Source: Leptolyngbya sp. SIO1E4 (GTDB lineage Bacteria; Cyanobacteriota; Cyanobacteriia; Phormidesmidales; Phormidesmidaceae). Taken from it: 64,000 nucleotides of DNA. The stretch lies in contig JAAHFU020000004.1 of assembly GCA_010672825.2 (NCBI GenBank), positions 124,001 through 188,000 of the forward strand, given 5' to 3'. Under the pieces are notes generated by a model. It ran no database searches, had not been told where the DNA came from, and was given only the letters and a program-made list of their open reading frames with translations. Made by a program: the position numbers and the translations under genes. Positions 29,601 to 40,500 of this stretch are shown here, piece by piece; positions within the stretch are counted from its first letter, which is position 1, and every line of letters starts with the position of its first letter.

Positions 29601-32600
29601 CAGAACACCTGCCGAATGGATGACTCCATTAATCGGGCCAAAGCGTGCTTGCGCTTGAACAACCACTTGTCGCATCTGTTCGTAATTAGCCACATCCGCA
29701 CTGACGACCAAAACCTCGGCTCCCAATGCTTCCAGTGCCTGTAACTGAAGAATCTTGCGACTGATGTCAGTATCCGGCCCGTGGTTCGACAGCCACTGTT
29801 CCCACGCATCTTTGGCTGGAAAAGCCGAGCGCCCTACCAGGATCAATTTGGCCCGTACCGCTTTGGCCAGATATGCCGCCAAGGTCAACCCGATGGCTCC
29901 TAGACCCCCTGTGATGAGATAAACACCCGCTTCCCTTAACCGTGGCGTTGCCTCGATTGGGTTTTCCAAAGGCACGGGCTCAAAGGATTGCAACCAGCGA
30001 TGCACCCCCCGATAGGCAATCACTGGCTCAGCTGCATTCACCTTGAGTTCAGCGCACAAACGCTCTGCCAGTTTTTCCGCTTGCCCATTGCCTGTGTCAG
30101 GCAGCAACACGTCAATGCTCCGACAGCTCAGGTTGGGATATTCCAGGGGAATCACCCGGATAGCTCCCAGCAAAGGAGCTTTCTCTATCGATAGAGTTTC
30201 CTCTCCGGTCACTGACTGGAGATGGCTGGAAATCACATCGATTTGCAAGTCACTCGTCAAAGTCTGTTGTCCCAGTGCTTGTACGAGGAACAGCAGCGAA
30301 TAGAGTCCTTTCTCTTGAGCCAACTCGATCGCGTCCAGTTCTAATGACGTGTGGCTAGGGGGGGTGACATTCCATAGATGGACGATCTTCGTGGGGGTCA
30401 AATTCAGAGTGATCAAGTCTTGGAGCAGGGCATCATAATCCTCTCGGCATTGAGGATTGACCGTGTATTCCCTGGGGCTGGTAGCAGAAGGGTCTGGGCT
30501 CTTAAATTGCTCCCCAGCTCTGACTGTAATCACATCATGGCCTTCAAGCTCCAGTTGCTGCAGGATCTTTGCGCCCAAACCACACTCATCGATAAACATT
30601 AACCAGCAGCCAGACTCAGTTCTCTGAATCGTGGGTGGCAGGGCAGAGCGCTTCCATGAAGGGACATAAAACCAATCAGTCATATCCGGCTTTTTGCCGG
30701 ATGAGACTTGAGTAACTTTCTCAACAGCTTGCGGTTCCAGGGTTTGGGTAAAGGCTGCAGACACCGGTAGCGCTGCTGCTGGTGCCCGGGCCATCAAGAC
30801 ATGCTGTCCCAACGTGTCAGTAGCCGGGAACGCGCTCACTTCCGCAAACCCATGCTCCAAAAGGGCGGCTCGCCACTGCTGCCGCGATAAAAACGGATTG
30901 CCTTGACTGCGCCCTCCATCCGCCACTGGATTCATCAATAAGCCCCAGGTAGTATCAAAGTAGGGTGACGCTTGGGTTAGCTCACAAATTAGCAGTAAGC
31001 CATTCGGAGCAAGCAAAGAGCGGATATGTTGGAGCGTTTCTCCGATATTTTGGGTCGCATGCAGCACATTGACGGCGATCGCCATATCAAAACTGTGCTC
31101 TTCATACCCTTGTTCTGTGGGAGGTTGCTCAATGTCCAGGAGACGATAGTCGATGAAGGGATAAGCACTAAACCGCTTTTTACCACTGTTGAGGAAGGCA
31201 GCCCCGATATCAGTAAAGGTATAGTGAATACGATGGTGCGGCAGCACGGGTAACACCTCCCGCGTGGCCAGACCTTGCCCTCCACCGACTTCGAGAATTC
31301 TCAGATGGGTTAACGACGGTAAGGTGTCTACGACTTGCTTTGAGATCGCCTGCAAGATGCCGTTGTAATAAGCATTTAAGGGGAATTGCTGGTTGATATC
31401 TTCTGTCTCATCAAAGTCGTATATAAAATCCTGAAAGAACTTCAACGGTTCTTGTTCGCCCGTCAGAACAGAGGCCAGATTTTCACCACAGTTTTGGACT
31501 AAATCGACGATTTTTGGCCGATCTACCCACTTGCCTCTAACCTCCTCTAGGAGCACCTTTACAGAATCTGTTGAACAGGATGCTAAATGACTGAATAACG
31601 ACCCTTCTTGCTTGAGTTGCCCCTGCTCTACTAAGACTTGCAGCCATCGAGAGACTAGTTGCCGATAGTGCGGAACTATCCGACACTGTGCCAAAAGCGC
31701 TTCCATTGAATCCTGCTGAGCCGGGCTCTCAAAAACCCCTAACTGCCTCAGTCCACGATTCATATAAGCCAGACACAGAGACTCTAAACTAGCTTGGTTC
31801 TCTAAATAGCCCTCTGCGTCGAAATCTGAGGTGCCGACATCGGCCTGGTATTGACCCGCCTGCACTAAAGATCGCCAAAGGTTAGAGGTCGAGGGTAACT
31901 GTCCACTGACGGCGGCTTTGGGTGCCTCAATCCAATATCTTTGCCGCTCAAAGGGATAGGTGGGCAACGGCAGTCGATGACGTCGCTGGTGTGCGTAAAA
32001 GCCAGACCAATCAATATCGACTCCCGCCAGCCACGACTGGCCCACAGTCTTCAACAAAAACGCGACATCTGAATCCGCCTCTTGCGGATGTCTGATACAG
32101 GACAACACGACCTGCTCAGGCACCTTCTCAGGATGTCGCTTCGCTAGGGTTGTTAAGGTGCGGCCTGGCCCGATCTCTAATAAAATCTGCGACGGCTCTT
32201 GCAATAACGCTTCCAACCCAGAGGCCCACTGCACCGGTTGCCGTAAATGCTTCGCCCAATAGGCTGGACTCGTTGCTTCTTCAGCCCTAATCCAGGTTCC
32301 CGTCACATTGGAGAGATAGGGGATTTGGGGCGCACTGAGGCGGACTTGCTTCACCTTTTGCGTGAAGCTCTCTAATATCGGCTCCATCATCGGCGAATGG
32401 AACGCGTGGGAGGTATGGAGACGGCGACCTTCTATCCCTTGACTGGCTAACTGGCGCTCTAATACCTCTACTGCCCCGGTTACCCCTGAAACGACACAAG
32501 CTGCAGGTCCATTAATCACCGCTATGGACAGTTCCTTGCCTAACAGAGGTATCACCTCTTGCTCTGCTAGGGGCACCGCTAGCATGCTCCCGGACGGCAA

Positions 32601-34580
32601 CCTCTGCATCAACTTTCCGCGTGCCGCCACCAGGGCTAAAGCATCCTCCAACGACAGCACGCTCGCCAGGGTGGCCGCGACATATTCCCCAATGCTGTGG
32701 CCCATCATAGCCTGCGGACGCACGCCCCATTCCTGCCACAGGTGGGCTAAGGCATACTCAATCACAAACAGGGCCGGTTGAGCTATCGCCGTCTGACGCA
32801 GTTGCTCACTCGCGGACGCGAACTGCTCAGCAGCCGGATACAGGATTTGGCGCAGGTCTAGCCCCAGGTGCGGTTTCAGCAGCTCACAGCAGATATCCAC
32901 TTGTTCGGTAAAGGTGGCTTCACTTTGGTAGAGTTCCTGGGCCATGTTCACGTATTGGGCTCCCTGCCCTGAGAACATAAACACCACGGGCCGCTCCCCA
33001 GGTGCTTGCAGGTGCGTCCCAACCCGGCCAGGCTCCAGGCTACTGAGGGCACTTTGGGCGGTCTCAATCCCTTGGCTCACCACAAAACGGCGATGGTTGA
33101 AGGCTCTGCGACCCACACTGAGGGTATACGCCACATCCGCCAAATTCAGCTCACCATCCAGGTATTGCGCCAAGTTGGTGGTGGCGGCTTCTAACGCGGA
33201 ACTGGTTTTGGCTGAGAGCAGCAGCAACTGCCACGGGCGCGATGGCCCAGACGCCTCAACCGACGGCGCTTCTTCCAACACCACATGGGCATTGGTGCCA
33301 CCGACCCCAAACGAACTCACCCCCGCCCGACGCGGTGTCCCGTTCGTTTCCCAGGGTGTTAGCTGGGTATTGACGTAAAATGGGCTGTTGGCAAAATCGA
33401 TCTCAGGATTTGGGGCTTCAAAGTGCAGACTCGGAGGAATCTGTTGATGCTTCAACGCCAGGACGGTCTTGATTAACCCCGTTACCCCAGAGGCTGAATT
33501 GAGATGCCCAACATTGGTTTTGACTGAGCCAATGCCACAGAAGCCCTTCTTCTGAGTGCTGGCACGAAAGACTTGTGTCAGCGCTGCAATTTCAATCGGG
33601 TCTCCCAAAGCGGTGCCGGTTCCGTGGGCTTCAATGTAGGTAATGGTTTCGGGATTAAAACCCGCGATCGCCTGACTCTCAGCAATGGCCTCGGCTTGCC
33701 CCTCAACACTAGGGGCCGTATAGCCCACCTTCGAGGAACCGTCATTGTTAATTGCGGAACCTTTAATCACGGCATGAATACAGTCGCCATCGGCCAGGGC
33801 ATCCTCCAATCGCTTCAGCACCACAATGCCCACCCCATTACCAAAAATGGTTCCCTGGGCGTCAGCATCAAAGGCCCGACAGTGACCATCCGGCGAAGAA
33901 AACCCGCCTAACTGATACAGATACCCCGATTCTTGCGGCACCTGGATGGCAATACCACCTGCCAACGCTGCATCGCACTCGTAACTCAGCAATCCTCGGC
34001 AGGCCAAATGAACCGCAACCAATGATGTGGAGCAAGCCGTGCTGACGTTAAAGCTGGGTCCCTGCAAATTCAACTTATAGGAAGCTCGGGTCGCGATATA
34101 GTCCTTATCATTACCAATCAAGACCGTTTCCCCGACCATGGACTTGAGCGGCTCATGGGTTGCAGTCAGATTGTTTAATAGATAGCTGCTGAGGTTACCG
34201 CCCGCATAAACGCCGACCAGCCCTGACTCCGTTTCAGGGTCATAGCCTGCGTCTTCTAGCGCCTCCCAAGCACATTCCAAAAACAGGCGATGCTGCGGAT
34301 CCATCATTTCAGCTTCACGGGCTGAAAAACCGAAGAATCGAGCGTCAAACCTCTCAATGTCGTCTAACACCGCCCCAGCTTTGACATAGCTAGCATCATT
34401 GAGCAGCGCTGAATCTGCCCCTGCAGCCACCAACTCCTCATCTGTGAAGAAGGAAATGGATTCGACCCCCTCACAAAGGTTCTGCCAAAACTGATCGATC
34501 CCTTTTGCCCCAGGGAAACGGCCCGCCATGCCCACAATCGCGATGCCTTTCAGAGGATTAGGCGTTGTTTGATTATCCAC
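26637..34580 (-). CDS. Type I PKS module KS-AT-cMT-KR-DH-ER-ACP
   Basis: This is a 2647-residue module. The KS Cys lies near 183 (TACSTSL). The AT has GHSIGEY near 626 and HAFHS (malonyl). A C-methyltransferase follows (about 920-1260), with SAM motif I EVGGGQG near 1098. The KR (TGGLGAIG near 1556, SPKVRG, CSSLAS, ISYSSAN) precedes the DH (DEHRLMD, His near 1806, Gly-to-Asp variant) and the ER (SAAGGVGMAAV near 2227). The usual KR C-terminal segment appears after the ER (about 27130-27232). The ACP Ser is near 2561. The tail is basic (ends HRLKNKLS). Expected outcome is an alpha-methylated, reduced two-carbon unit. It starts at GTG 34580, overlapping the upstream stop by 8 bp, with GGAGG 8-9 nt before it. 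An 86-bp gap separates it from the next gene. Confidence 0.95.
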   Translation of the reverse strand: MDNQTTPNPLKGIAIVGMAGRFPGAKGIDQFWQNLCEGVESISFFTDEELVAAGADSALLNDASYVKAGAVLDDIERFDARFFGFSAREAEMMDPQHRLFLECAWEALEDAGYDPETESGLVGVYAGGNLSSYLLNNLTATHEPLKSMVGETVLIGNDKDYIATRASYKLNLQGPSFNVSTACSTSLVAVHLACRGLLSYECDAALAGGIAIQVPQESGYLYQLGGFSSPDGHCRAFDADAQGTIFGNGVGIVVLKRLEDALADGDCIHAVIKGSAINNDGSSKVGYTAPSVEGQAEAIAESQAIAGFNPETITYIEAHGTGTALGDPIEIAALTQVFRASTQKKGFCGIGSVKTNVGHLNSASGVTGLIKTVLALKHQQIPPSLHFEAPNPEIDFANSPFYVNTQLTPWETNGTPRRAGVSSFGVGGTNAHVVLEEAPSVEASGPSRPWQLLLLSAKTSSALEAATTNLAQYLDGELNLADVAYTLSVGRRAFNHRRFVVSQGIETAQSALSSLEPGRVGTHLQAPGERPVVFMFSGQGAQYVNMAQELYQSEATFTEQVDICCELLKPHLGLDLRQILYPAAEQFASASEQLRQTAIAQPALFVIEYALAHLWQEWGVRPQAMMGHSIGEYVAATLASVLSLEDALALVAARGKLMQRLPSGSMLAVPLAEQEVIPLLGKELSIAVINGPAACVVSGVTGAVEVLERQLASQGIEGRRLHTSHAFHSPMMEPILESFTQKVKQVRLSAPQIPYLSNVTGTWIRAEEATSPAYWAKHLRQPVQWASGLEALLQEPSQILLEIGPGRTLTTLAKRHPEKVPEQVVLSCIRHPQEADSDVAFLLKTVGQSWLAGVDIDWSGFYAHQRRHRLPLPTYPFERQRYWIEAPKAAVSGQLPSTSNLWRSLVQAGQYQADVGTSDFDAEGYLENQASLESLCLAYMNRGLRQLGVFESPAQQDSMEALLAQCRIVPHYRQLVSRWLQVLVEQGQLKQEGSLFSHLASCSTDSVKVLLEEVRGKWVDRPKIVDLVQNCGENLASVLTGEQEPLKFFQDFIYDFDETEDINQQFPLNAYYNGILQAISKQVVDTLPSLTHLRILEVGGGQGLATREVLPVLPHHRIHYTFTDIGAAFLNSGKKRFSAYPFIDYRLLDIEQPPTEQGYEEHSFDMAIAVNVLHATQNIGETLQHIRSLLAPNGLLLICELTQASPYFDTTWGLLMNPVADGGRSQGNPFLSRQQWRAALLEHGFAEVSAFPATDTLGQHVLMARAPAAALPVSAAFTQTLEPQAVEKVTQVSSGKKPDMTDWFYVPSWKRSALPPTIQRTESGCWLMFIDECGLGAKILQQLELEGHDVITVRAGEQFKSPDPSATSPREYTVNPQCREDYDALLQDLITLNLTPTKIVHLWNVTPPSHTSLELDAIELAQEKGLYSLLFLVQALGQQTLTSDLQIDVISSHLQSVTGEETLSIEKAPLLGAIRVIPLEYPNLSCRSIDVLLPDTGNGQAEKLAERLCAELKVNAAEPVIAYRGVHRWLQSFEPVPLENPIEATPRLREAGVYLITGGLGAIGLTLAAYLAKAVRAKLILVGRSAFPAKDAWEQWLSNHGPDTDISRKILQLQALEALGAEVLVVSADVANYEQMRQVVVQAQARFGPINGVIHSAGVLGDSMIARKTCEAIESALSPKVRGTLVLEAVLQDVELDFMVLCSSLASIKPLFGQISYSSANNFLDAFAHYRNSINGGLTVSINWDGWQAGGMGVEGVKRLEQALALPKLQRKALTHPLFEECLVEGQAHAIYVSKLKVDQHWVLDEHRLMDQATLPGTAYLEMVRAAGADYTQQTLLEIREIYFLKPLTVEESEEKEVRTILQDRGDVVEFVVMSQSPSESKGWVEHARGKIGSLESEQSEPVAIDELEAQCNQQTISFCEQQLQLPSDVLKLGARWNNLQWIKQGDHQALALLELSEAYANDLNLYPLHPALLDIATAFFNLRFPEEISVYLPFCYKRLQVRGELPQRIYSYIQVLEGSEVSGETLKFNITIFNEAGRKLVEIEEYTLRRVNPGKVDKGKADKDSADQSPTQQLSVQSENCTLNISRPGRLHTLRFQPTERQRPGPGEVEIEVAATGLNFMEVLVALGLLPIPADMAFSFGLECAGRVSALGEGVEGFEVGDEVIALGTSCFSRFMTTSSQLVAPKPDHLSLEEAATIPIAFVTAYIALIHFGRLQQGEKVLIHSAAGGVGMAAVQIAQWVGADIFATAGTPEKRAFLHSLGIEHVMDSHSLTFADEVMNLTGGAGVDVVLNSLGGEFIPKSLSVLGRYGRFLELGLRDIVNDTPLGLGVFEKRLSFFAVHAEPELPGFSTFWQEVVKHFQQQDFRTMPHKVFPIGEVSSAFEYMSQGKHIGKIVLSFEDKAALEQVLMAQAEETEEPAALGAFAIPFSTVSSGVSSEGRARQQTNPLPVDIRAGWLSPSEGVDVFERIMAGSHFAQVLVSTSDFLTRGEPNSPYEMLSLKRVENVLQPIQATHARPELENDYVAPNNEIEQVIAQIWQEVLGINQIGIHDNFFDLGGDSLLATQVVSKLEKFPINLPSHLLEKAVVEIFNYSTIHSFARYLSQEHTPEAPVEQGGERAKSRNARQVVREKQKQSRQQHRLKNKLS
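29062..29213. repeat. Identical 152-bp tract in DH-coding region, copy 2
   Basis: This is the partner of 22214-22365. The two copies lie at the same place in the DH of neighbouring modules and share the Asp variant in the active-site motif. The third DH of the cluster (near 37100) is clearly different here and keeps the canonical Gly. Confidence 0.75.
31945..33398. repeat. Identical ~1454-bp AT-coding tract, copy 2
   Basis: This is the partner of 23921-25374. The left boundary is CGCTCAAAGGG, where the preceding base differs between copies (g versus c). The right boundary is GGCAAAATC, followed by a versus g. The surrounding module differs in having a methyltransferase directly after the tract, so this is not a simple whole-module duplication. 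Confidence 0.85.
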
Positions 34581-37500
34581 GTCCTTTCCTCCTTCGCTTC
34601 ATCAGTTGGAGTTCTTCAGCCATCGCATCTTGCTGCCGCTTGGCCCGGGTGTGAGCTTGCTGAAAAGTCGGTTGCTCAACTTCTTGGCTGATATATTTTG
34701 TCAAATCGCTGATGGTCGGATATTGAAATAAATCAGTGGTGGAAAAATCTTTCTGGAATGTTTCTTGGAGCTTGCTCCGTACCTGAACGATCAGGAGTGA
34801 ATCGCCACCCAGCTCAAAAAAGTTATCACCAATCCCGACCTGCTTGATTCCAAGCACCTCTTGCCAGATAGTGGCAAGCTTTTTCTCGACCTCATTTTTG
34901 GGAGCAACGTAATCATTATTGAGCTGAGGTCTTGCATGGGTTGGTGGAGCCAGTACGCCTCGTTTGGGCTGATCTATCACCTCTGGAGAAGTAAGTATAT
35001 GACCCATCGGTTGGTGATGAGTGCCAGCCAATAGATCCGTGGTCGAGACCAAAATTTGAGGGACTGCACTCCCTAAAACCCGTTTAAATACCTCAATGCC
35101 TTCTGAGGGTAGTAATCCATCCTTGAGAAAATCCACTTGGAATTCACTAGTAGTCATCGGCTTTTTAAAGGCATTAGACCCGATGGAAGCCCTGCTGGAA
35201 GACCGACGCGATCGCACAGCCAGGGAGGGTAGCGCTTCTCTGGCGGGCTGACTCACGCCAGGTTTCGCCAGCACCAGGTTTCTGATGGGGGCTTTATCTT
35301 CCAAAGAAACGACAATCTTGCCGATATGCTTGGCCTCGGCCATATATTGAAAGGCCACGGCCACGGCCGTAATAGGAAATACTTTATGAGAAATAGGAGT
35401 AAAGTCACCCGCTTTAAAGTGAAGGGCTAGTTCACGCCACAGAGCATTAAAGTTAGGTAATTCTGGATCGACTTGAATCGCAAAGAACGATAGGCGTTTC
35501 TCGAAGGCCCCGAGATCCAATTGGCTATGGTTGAGGATATCTCGCAGCCCCAGTTCTAGGAAGCGTCCATAGCGCGCCAGCACCGAGAGCCCCTTCGAGA
35601 CAAACTCTCCCCCCAATGAATTCAAAACAACATCTACCCCGCTGCCGCGAGTCTGTTGCATCACTTCATCGGCAAACGCCACAGACCGAGAATCCATGAC
35701 ATGTTCAATGCCCAATGAGTGCAAGAACTGCCGCTTTTCAGGGTTGCCAGCGGTCGCAAAAATTTCTGCCCCCACCCACTGGGCGATCTGTACGGCTGCC
35801 ATCCCTACACCGCCAGCCGCCGCATGAATCAATACCTTCTCCCCTTGACTAAGCTGTCCCATCTTGATGAGGGCATGGTAGGCCGTGGTGAAGGCGATCG
35901 GCAGGGTGGCGGCTTCCTGCATACTCAGATGCGCTGGCTTTGGAGCCACTAACCGAGCGGGCGTTGTGATAAACCGGCTGAAGCACGAAGAGCCAAAGGC
36001 CATCACCTCATCGCCGATCGCAAAGTCTTCAATCGCTTCTCCCACAGCAACAATCTGGCCCGCACATTCGAGTCCGAATTTAAAGCCAGGTGCAGTAGGC
36101 GGCATTAACCCCGCGGCAAACAGCACTTCTTTGAAGTTGAGACCCGTCGCACTGACTTCAATTTCCACCTCCTCTGGCCCAGGCTTTTTACGGGTGTCGG
36201 GGCGAAAGGTTAGGGTATTGAGGCTGCCCGGAGATGAAATGTCTAAATAGAAATTCTCGCTGCTGGGGATGCTATCTTCGGCCAGCGACGCTGCTCCGTT
36301 TTGAGGCGTAGATGGTGGAGCTGTAGTCGTGTCAGGTTCGCTGAAGTCTCCTTTTCCGAGATCTAAACGCCTTAGGGTATAGTCTTCAACCTTAACCAGC
36401 TCCGTTCCCTGGTCGTCCATGATCGTGACGTTGAAACTCAGCGTCTCGGCTTGGGGCTGGAAATTCTCAACGGCTGTGACGTAGCTATACACTTTGGACG
36501 GCAGCGCCCCGTTTATCCTGAGCTTCTTATAGGAAAACGGCAGGTAAAAACTGTCCGCTTGGAATTTGAGAATGGGGAAGCCAAGGGCGCAGTCTAATAG
36601 AGATGGATGAAGCTTGTATACCTTCAGGTCATCCCTAAATGCCTCCGGCAACGCCAGAACGGCAAACCCCTGATTTTTCCCCAGCTTGACTTGCTCAACG
36701 CAGCGCCATCTTTCCCCTAGCGCTAACAGTTCGGTTGGCGGCCCATATTGCTGTTTCGCAGGCATGACCTCGCCCGGCTGAAAGCTAGCCTCAATGGCTT
36801 GAAGGTTGTGCTTTTCAATCAACGTTGATTCGGTAAAGCCGATTTTCCCCGTAGCATGTTCAATCCAGTCCTCAGACTCTGGATGTGATTGGCTCACAAT
36901 CCGGAATTCAAAGCCATCCCCCTGCTTGTGTAAACAGGTTCGCACTTCCTTCTCCTGATGCTCTTCTAAGACCAGTGGGGTCAGAAAAGTCATGTCTTGG
37001 ATTTCCAGGGTTCCTTTCCGGGAATGGCTTTCACCTGCCGCTAAAACCATCTCCAGGTAGGCCGTGCCGGGAAGGGTTGCCTGGCCTCTAACCCGATGCT
37101 CATCTAGAAACCAATACTTCTGGGCGCTCAAGCTAGAAATATAGGTTGCGTCGGAGCCTTCAACCAGCACTCGGTCGAATAAAGGATGGGTCACTGAGCG
37201 GGATTGAGGTTGCGCAATGCTTCGGTTTTGCACTAATTTTTTCGCGGCCTCTACCGCCATGCCACTGCCTTGCCAGGTCGCCCAATTGAGTGAGATCACA
37301 GGCGTTCCATCTGCGGCAGTTTTGTAGTGAGCAAAGGCATCGAGAAAGTTATTGGCTGCGGAATAGCTAATCTGCCCAGATATCGGAGTGACTGCCGTAC
37401 CGGATGAGCAAAGGACAATAAAATCCAGCTCACTATCGTTGAAGAGGGTATCGAGAACAAGTGTTCCCCTCACCTTAGGCGCGAAGACACTTTCAACGTC

Positions 37501-40500
37501 CTCACGGGTTTTGAGCCCAATCAGACCTTCCCCCAAAACGCCAGCCGCGTGGATGACACCATTAATCTGACCAAACTGCGCCTGAGCTTGAGCAATAACG
37601 GGTTGCATTGCTTCCAGGTTGGCGACATCTGCCTGCGCTATGAAAACTTCAGCCCCTAGTTCTTCCAGAGCTTTTAGTTGGCCAATCTTATGGCTGACAT
37701 CATTATCGCGATCGTGACTGCTTAACCACTCGTCCCACTCGTCCTTTGCCGGAAACGCTGAACGTCCGGTCAGGATGAGCTTGGCGCGTACCGCCTTCGT
37801 GAGGTATGAAGCCAGGGTAAGTCCAATCGTTCCGAGTCCACCGGTAATCAGATAGACACCCGCTTGTCTTAACCTGGATGTGCCCTCAAAGGCTTCAGTC
37901 AATCGAACTGGCTCAAGGGCTGGCACCCAGCGATGAAGATCACGATAAGCAATAACATCGTCGGCAGACTTGCCTTTGAGTTCCGCCCACAAAGTCTCTA
38001 ACAGCGTTTTTTCCTGCCAGCTGTCAGCTTCGGGAAGCGAGATATCGATACTGCGGCAGCAGATGTGGGAATATTCTAGCGGAATGGCTCTCACAGCTCC
38101 CAGCAAGGTGGCCTTCTCTGGAGAAAGCAGTTCTTTCCCGGTGACTGGCTGTATGTCGTTGGAAATAACGGTAACTTGCAATTCATCCGTCAGAGTCTGT
38201 TTTCCCAATGCCTGGACTAAAAACAGCAGTGAGTAGAATCCTTTTTCTTGAGTCAGGTCAGTTGCTTCTAGTCCTGATGCGGTGCCTTTCTGCAGTGCCA
38301 CATTCCACAGATGTAAAATCTTGGTGGGTTTCACCTGGCAGGCCAGCAGGTCTTTGAGCAGAGCGTCGTAGTCATCCTTTTGTTGAGGGTTAAGGGTATA
38401 CGCCCGTTGGCCTGGGATTAATTGCTCATTCGCGCTAAATTGTGCCCCCGTTCTGACCGTAATTACATCGTGACCTTCACGCTCCAGTCGCTGCAGGATT
38501 TGCGTCCCCAGCGCCCATTCATCAACAAACACTAGCCAGCATGCCGACTCAGCCGCCTGTTGCTTGGGTTGAAACGGGGACGGCGGTAGCGAGCGTTTCC
38601 ATGAAGGGAGATAGAACCACTCAGCCATATCTGGCTTTTTGCCGCATGAGACTGGCGGAGCAAGCTCCGCCTCTTTGGGCTCAAGGGGTGTCGTAAATGC
38701 GGCTGGAGCCGATAGCGTGGCTGGCATAGATGCCTGCGCGACGAGGATATGCTGTCCCAACGCATCCGTTTCAGGGAAAGCTTCCACTTCCACAAACCCA
38801 TGGCGTAAAAGGGCTTCCTGCCACTGTTGTTTGGCTAAAAATGGATTCCCTCGGCTGCGTTCCTCATCCTCCAGCGGGTTCATCAACAACCCCCAGGTGA
38901 TGTCGAAGTCTAAGGCGGCTTCGGTGATCTCCCACATCAACAGCAGACCATTCGGCGCGAGTAGAGAGCGCACATGTTGGAGGGTTTCGCCCATGTTTTT
39001 GGTCACATGCAGCACATTGACGGCTACCACCAAGTCAAAACTGTGGCTTTCATACCCCTGTTCCGTAGGCGATCGCTCAATGTCCAGGAAGCGATAGTCA
39101 ATAAACGGGTAGTCACTAAATTGCTTTTTGCATCTGTTTAAGGCCGCTGCCCCCACATCCGTAAAGGTATAGCTCGTCTGCTCGGATGGCAACACCGGGA
39201 GCAGTTCGCGCGTCGCTAACCCTTGGCCACCACCGATTTCAAGCACTCTCAGGTGCGTTGACCGGGGCAATGAGTCAACAACTTGTTGGGCGATCGCCCG
39301 CAAGATGCTGTTGTAGTAGGTATGCCAGGGGAATTCGATATTGTCATCTTCGGCTTCATCAAAGTCGTACAGCAGACCTTGGAAAAGTTCCAACGGTTCT
39401 TTTTCGCCCCTCAGGACGGAGACAAGGCTTTCACCACACCGCTCGACTAAATCGATCGCTTTTGGTTTATCTGCCCACCTGACTCTGGCCTCCCTTAAGC
39501 GATCCATGACGGCGTCAGTTGAACAGGGCACCAGCTGGCTAAATCGCTTTCCATCTTGCTGTAGGTGCCCCCGTTCGACCAAGACTTGCAGCCAGCGAGA
39601 CAACAGTTGCCGATAGCGAGCACTGATCGGAAACTGCTCCAAAAGCCCCTCTATTGAATACGGTTGAGAGTTCTTGGCAAACGCGCCCAACTGCCTTAGT
39701 GCCCTGTTCATATAGGCCAGGCACAACGATTCCAAGATGGGTCGGTTCTCTAAATAAGCCTGCTCGTCGAATTCAGCGGTTCCCACCGTTGCCTGATGTT
39801 GACCAGCCTGCATGAGAGATTTCCACAGGTCTGATGCGGTGGGCAAGGACGGATATTCTCCAGTTTCCAACTTGGGCGGATCAATCCAGTAACGCTCACG
39901 CTCAAAAGGATAGGTAGGCAAGGGGAGACGATGGCGCTGCTCATGGGCGTAAAATCCTGACCAATCTACCCGCACACCCGTTAGCCAGAGCTGCCCCAAG
40001 GTGTTCAACAAAAACGCCACATCTGATTGTTTCTCTTGGGGGTGGCGGAGTGACGTTAAGATGACCTGCTCAGGTTGCTTCGCTGGGTGCTGTTTTGCTA
40101 ATGTGCTTAACGTTCTCCCAGGCCCCACCTCTAACAACACTTGAGTCGGTTGCTTCAACAATACTTGCAAGCCTTCAGCAAAGCGCACTGTTTGCCGCAG
40201 ATGAGACGTCCAATAAGCCGGAGAGGTTGCCTCCTGGGTCGTAATCCAGGTACCGGTAAGGTTAGAAATATAGGAAATTTGTGGAGAGGTTAAATTAACT
40301 TGCTGAACCCGTTCTTGGAAAGCCTCTAGAATAGGCTCCATCATCGGCGAATGGAAGGCATGGGAAGTGTGCAGACGCCGACTTTCTATGCCAGCGGAAG
40401 ATAACTGATGTTGGAGCGCTGCGATCGCCTCTGTTGCCCCCGAAATGACACAGGAAGCTTCCCCATTAATGGTTGCCAGAGAGAGCGTTTCACCCAACCA

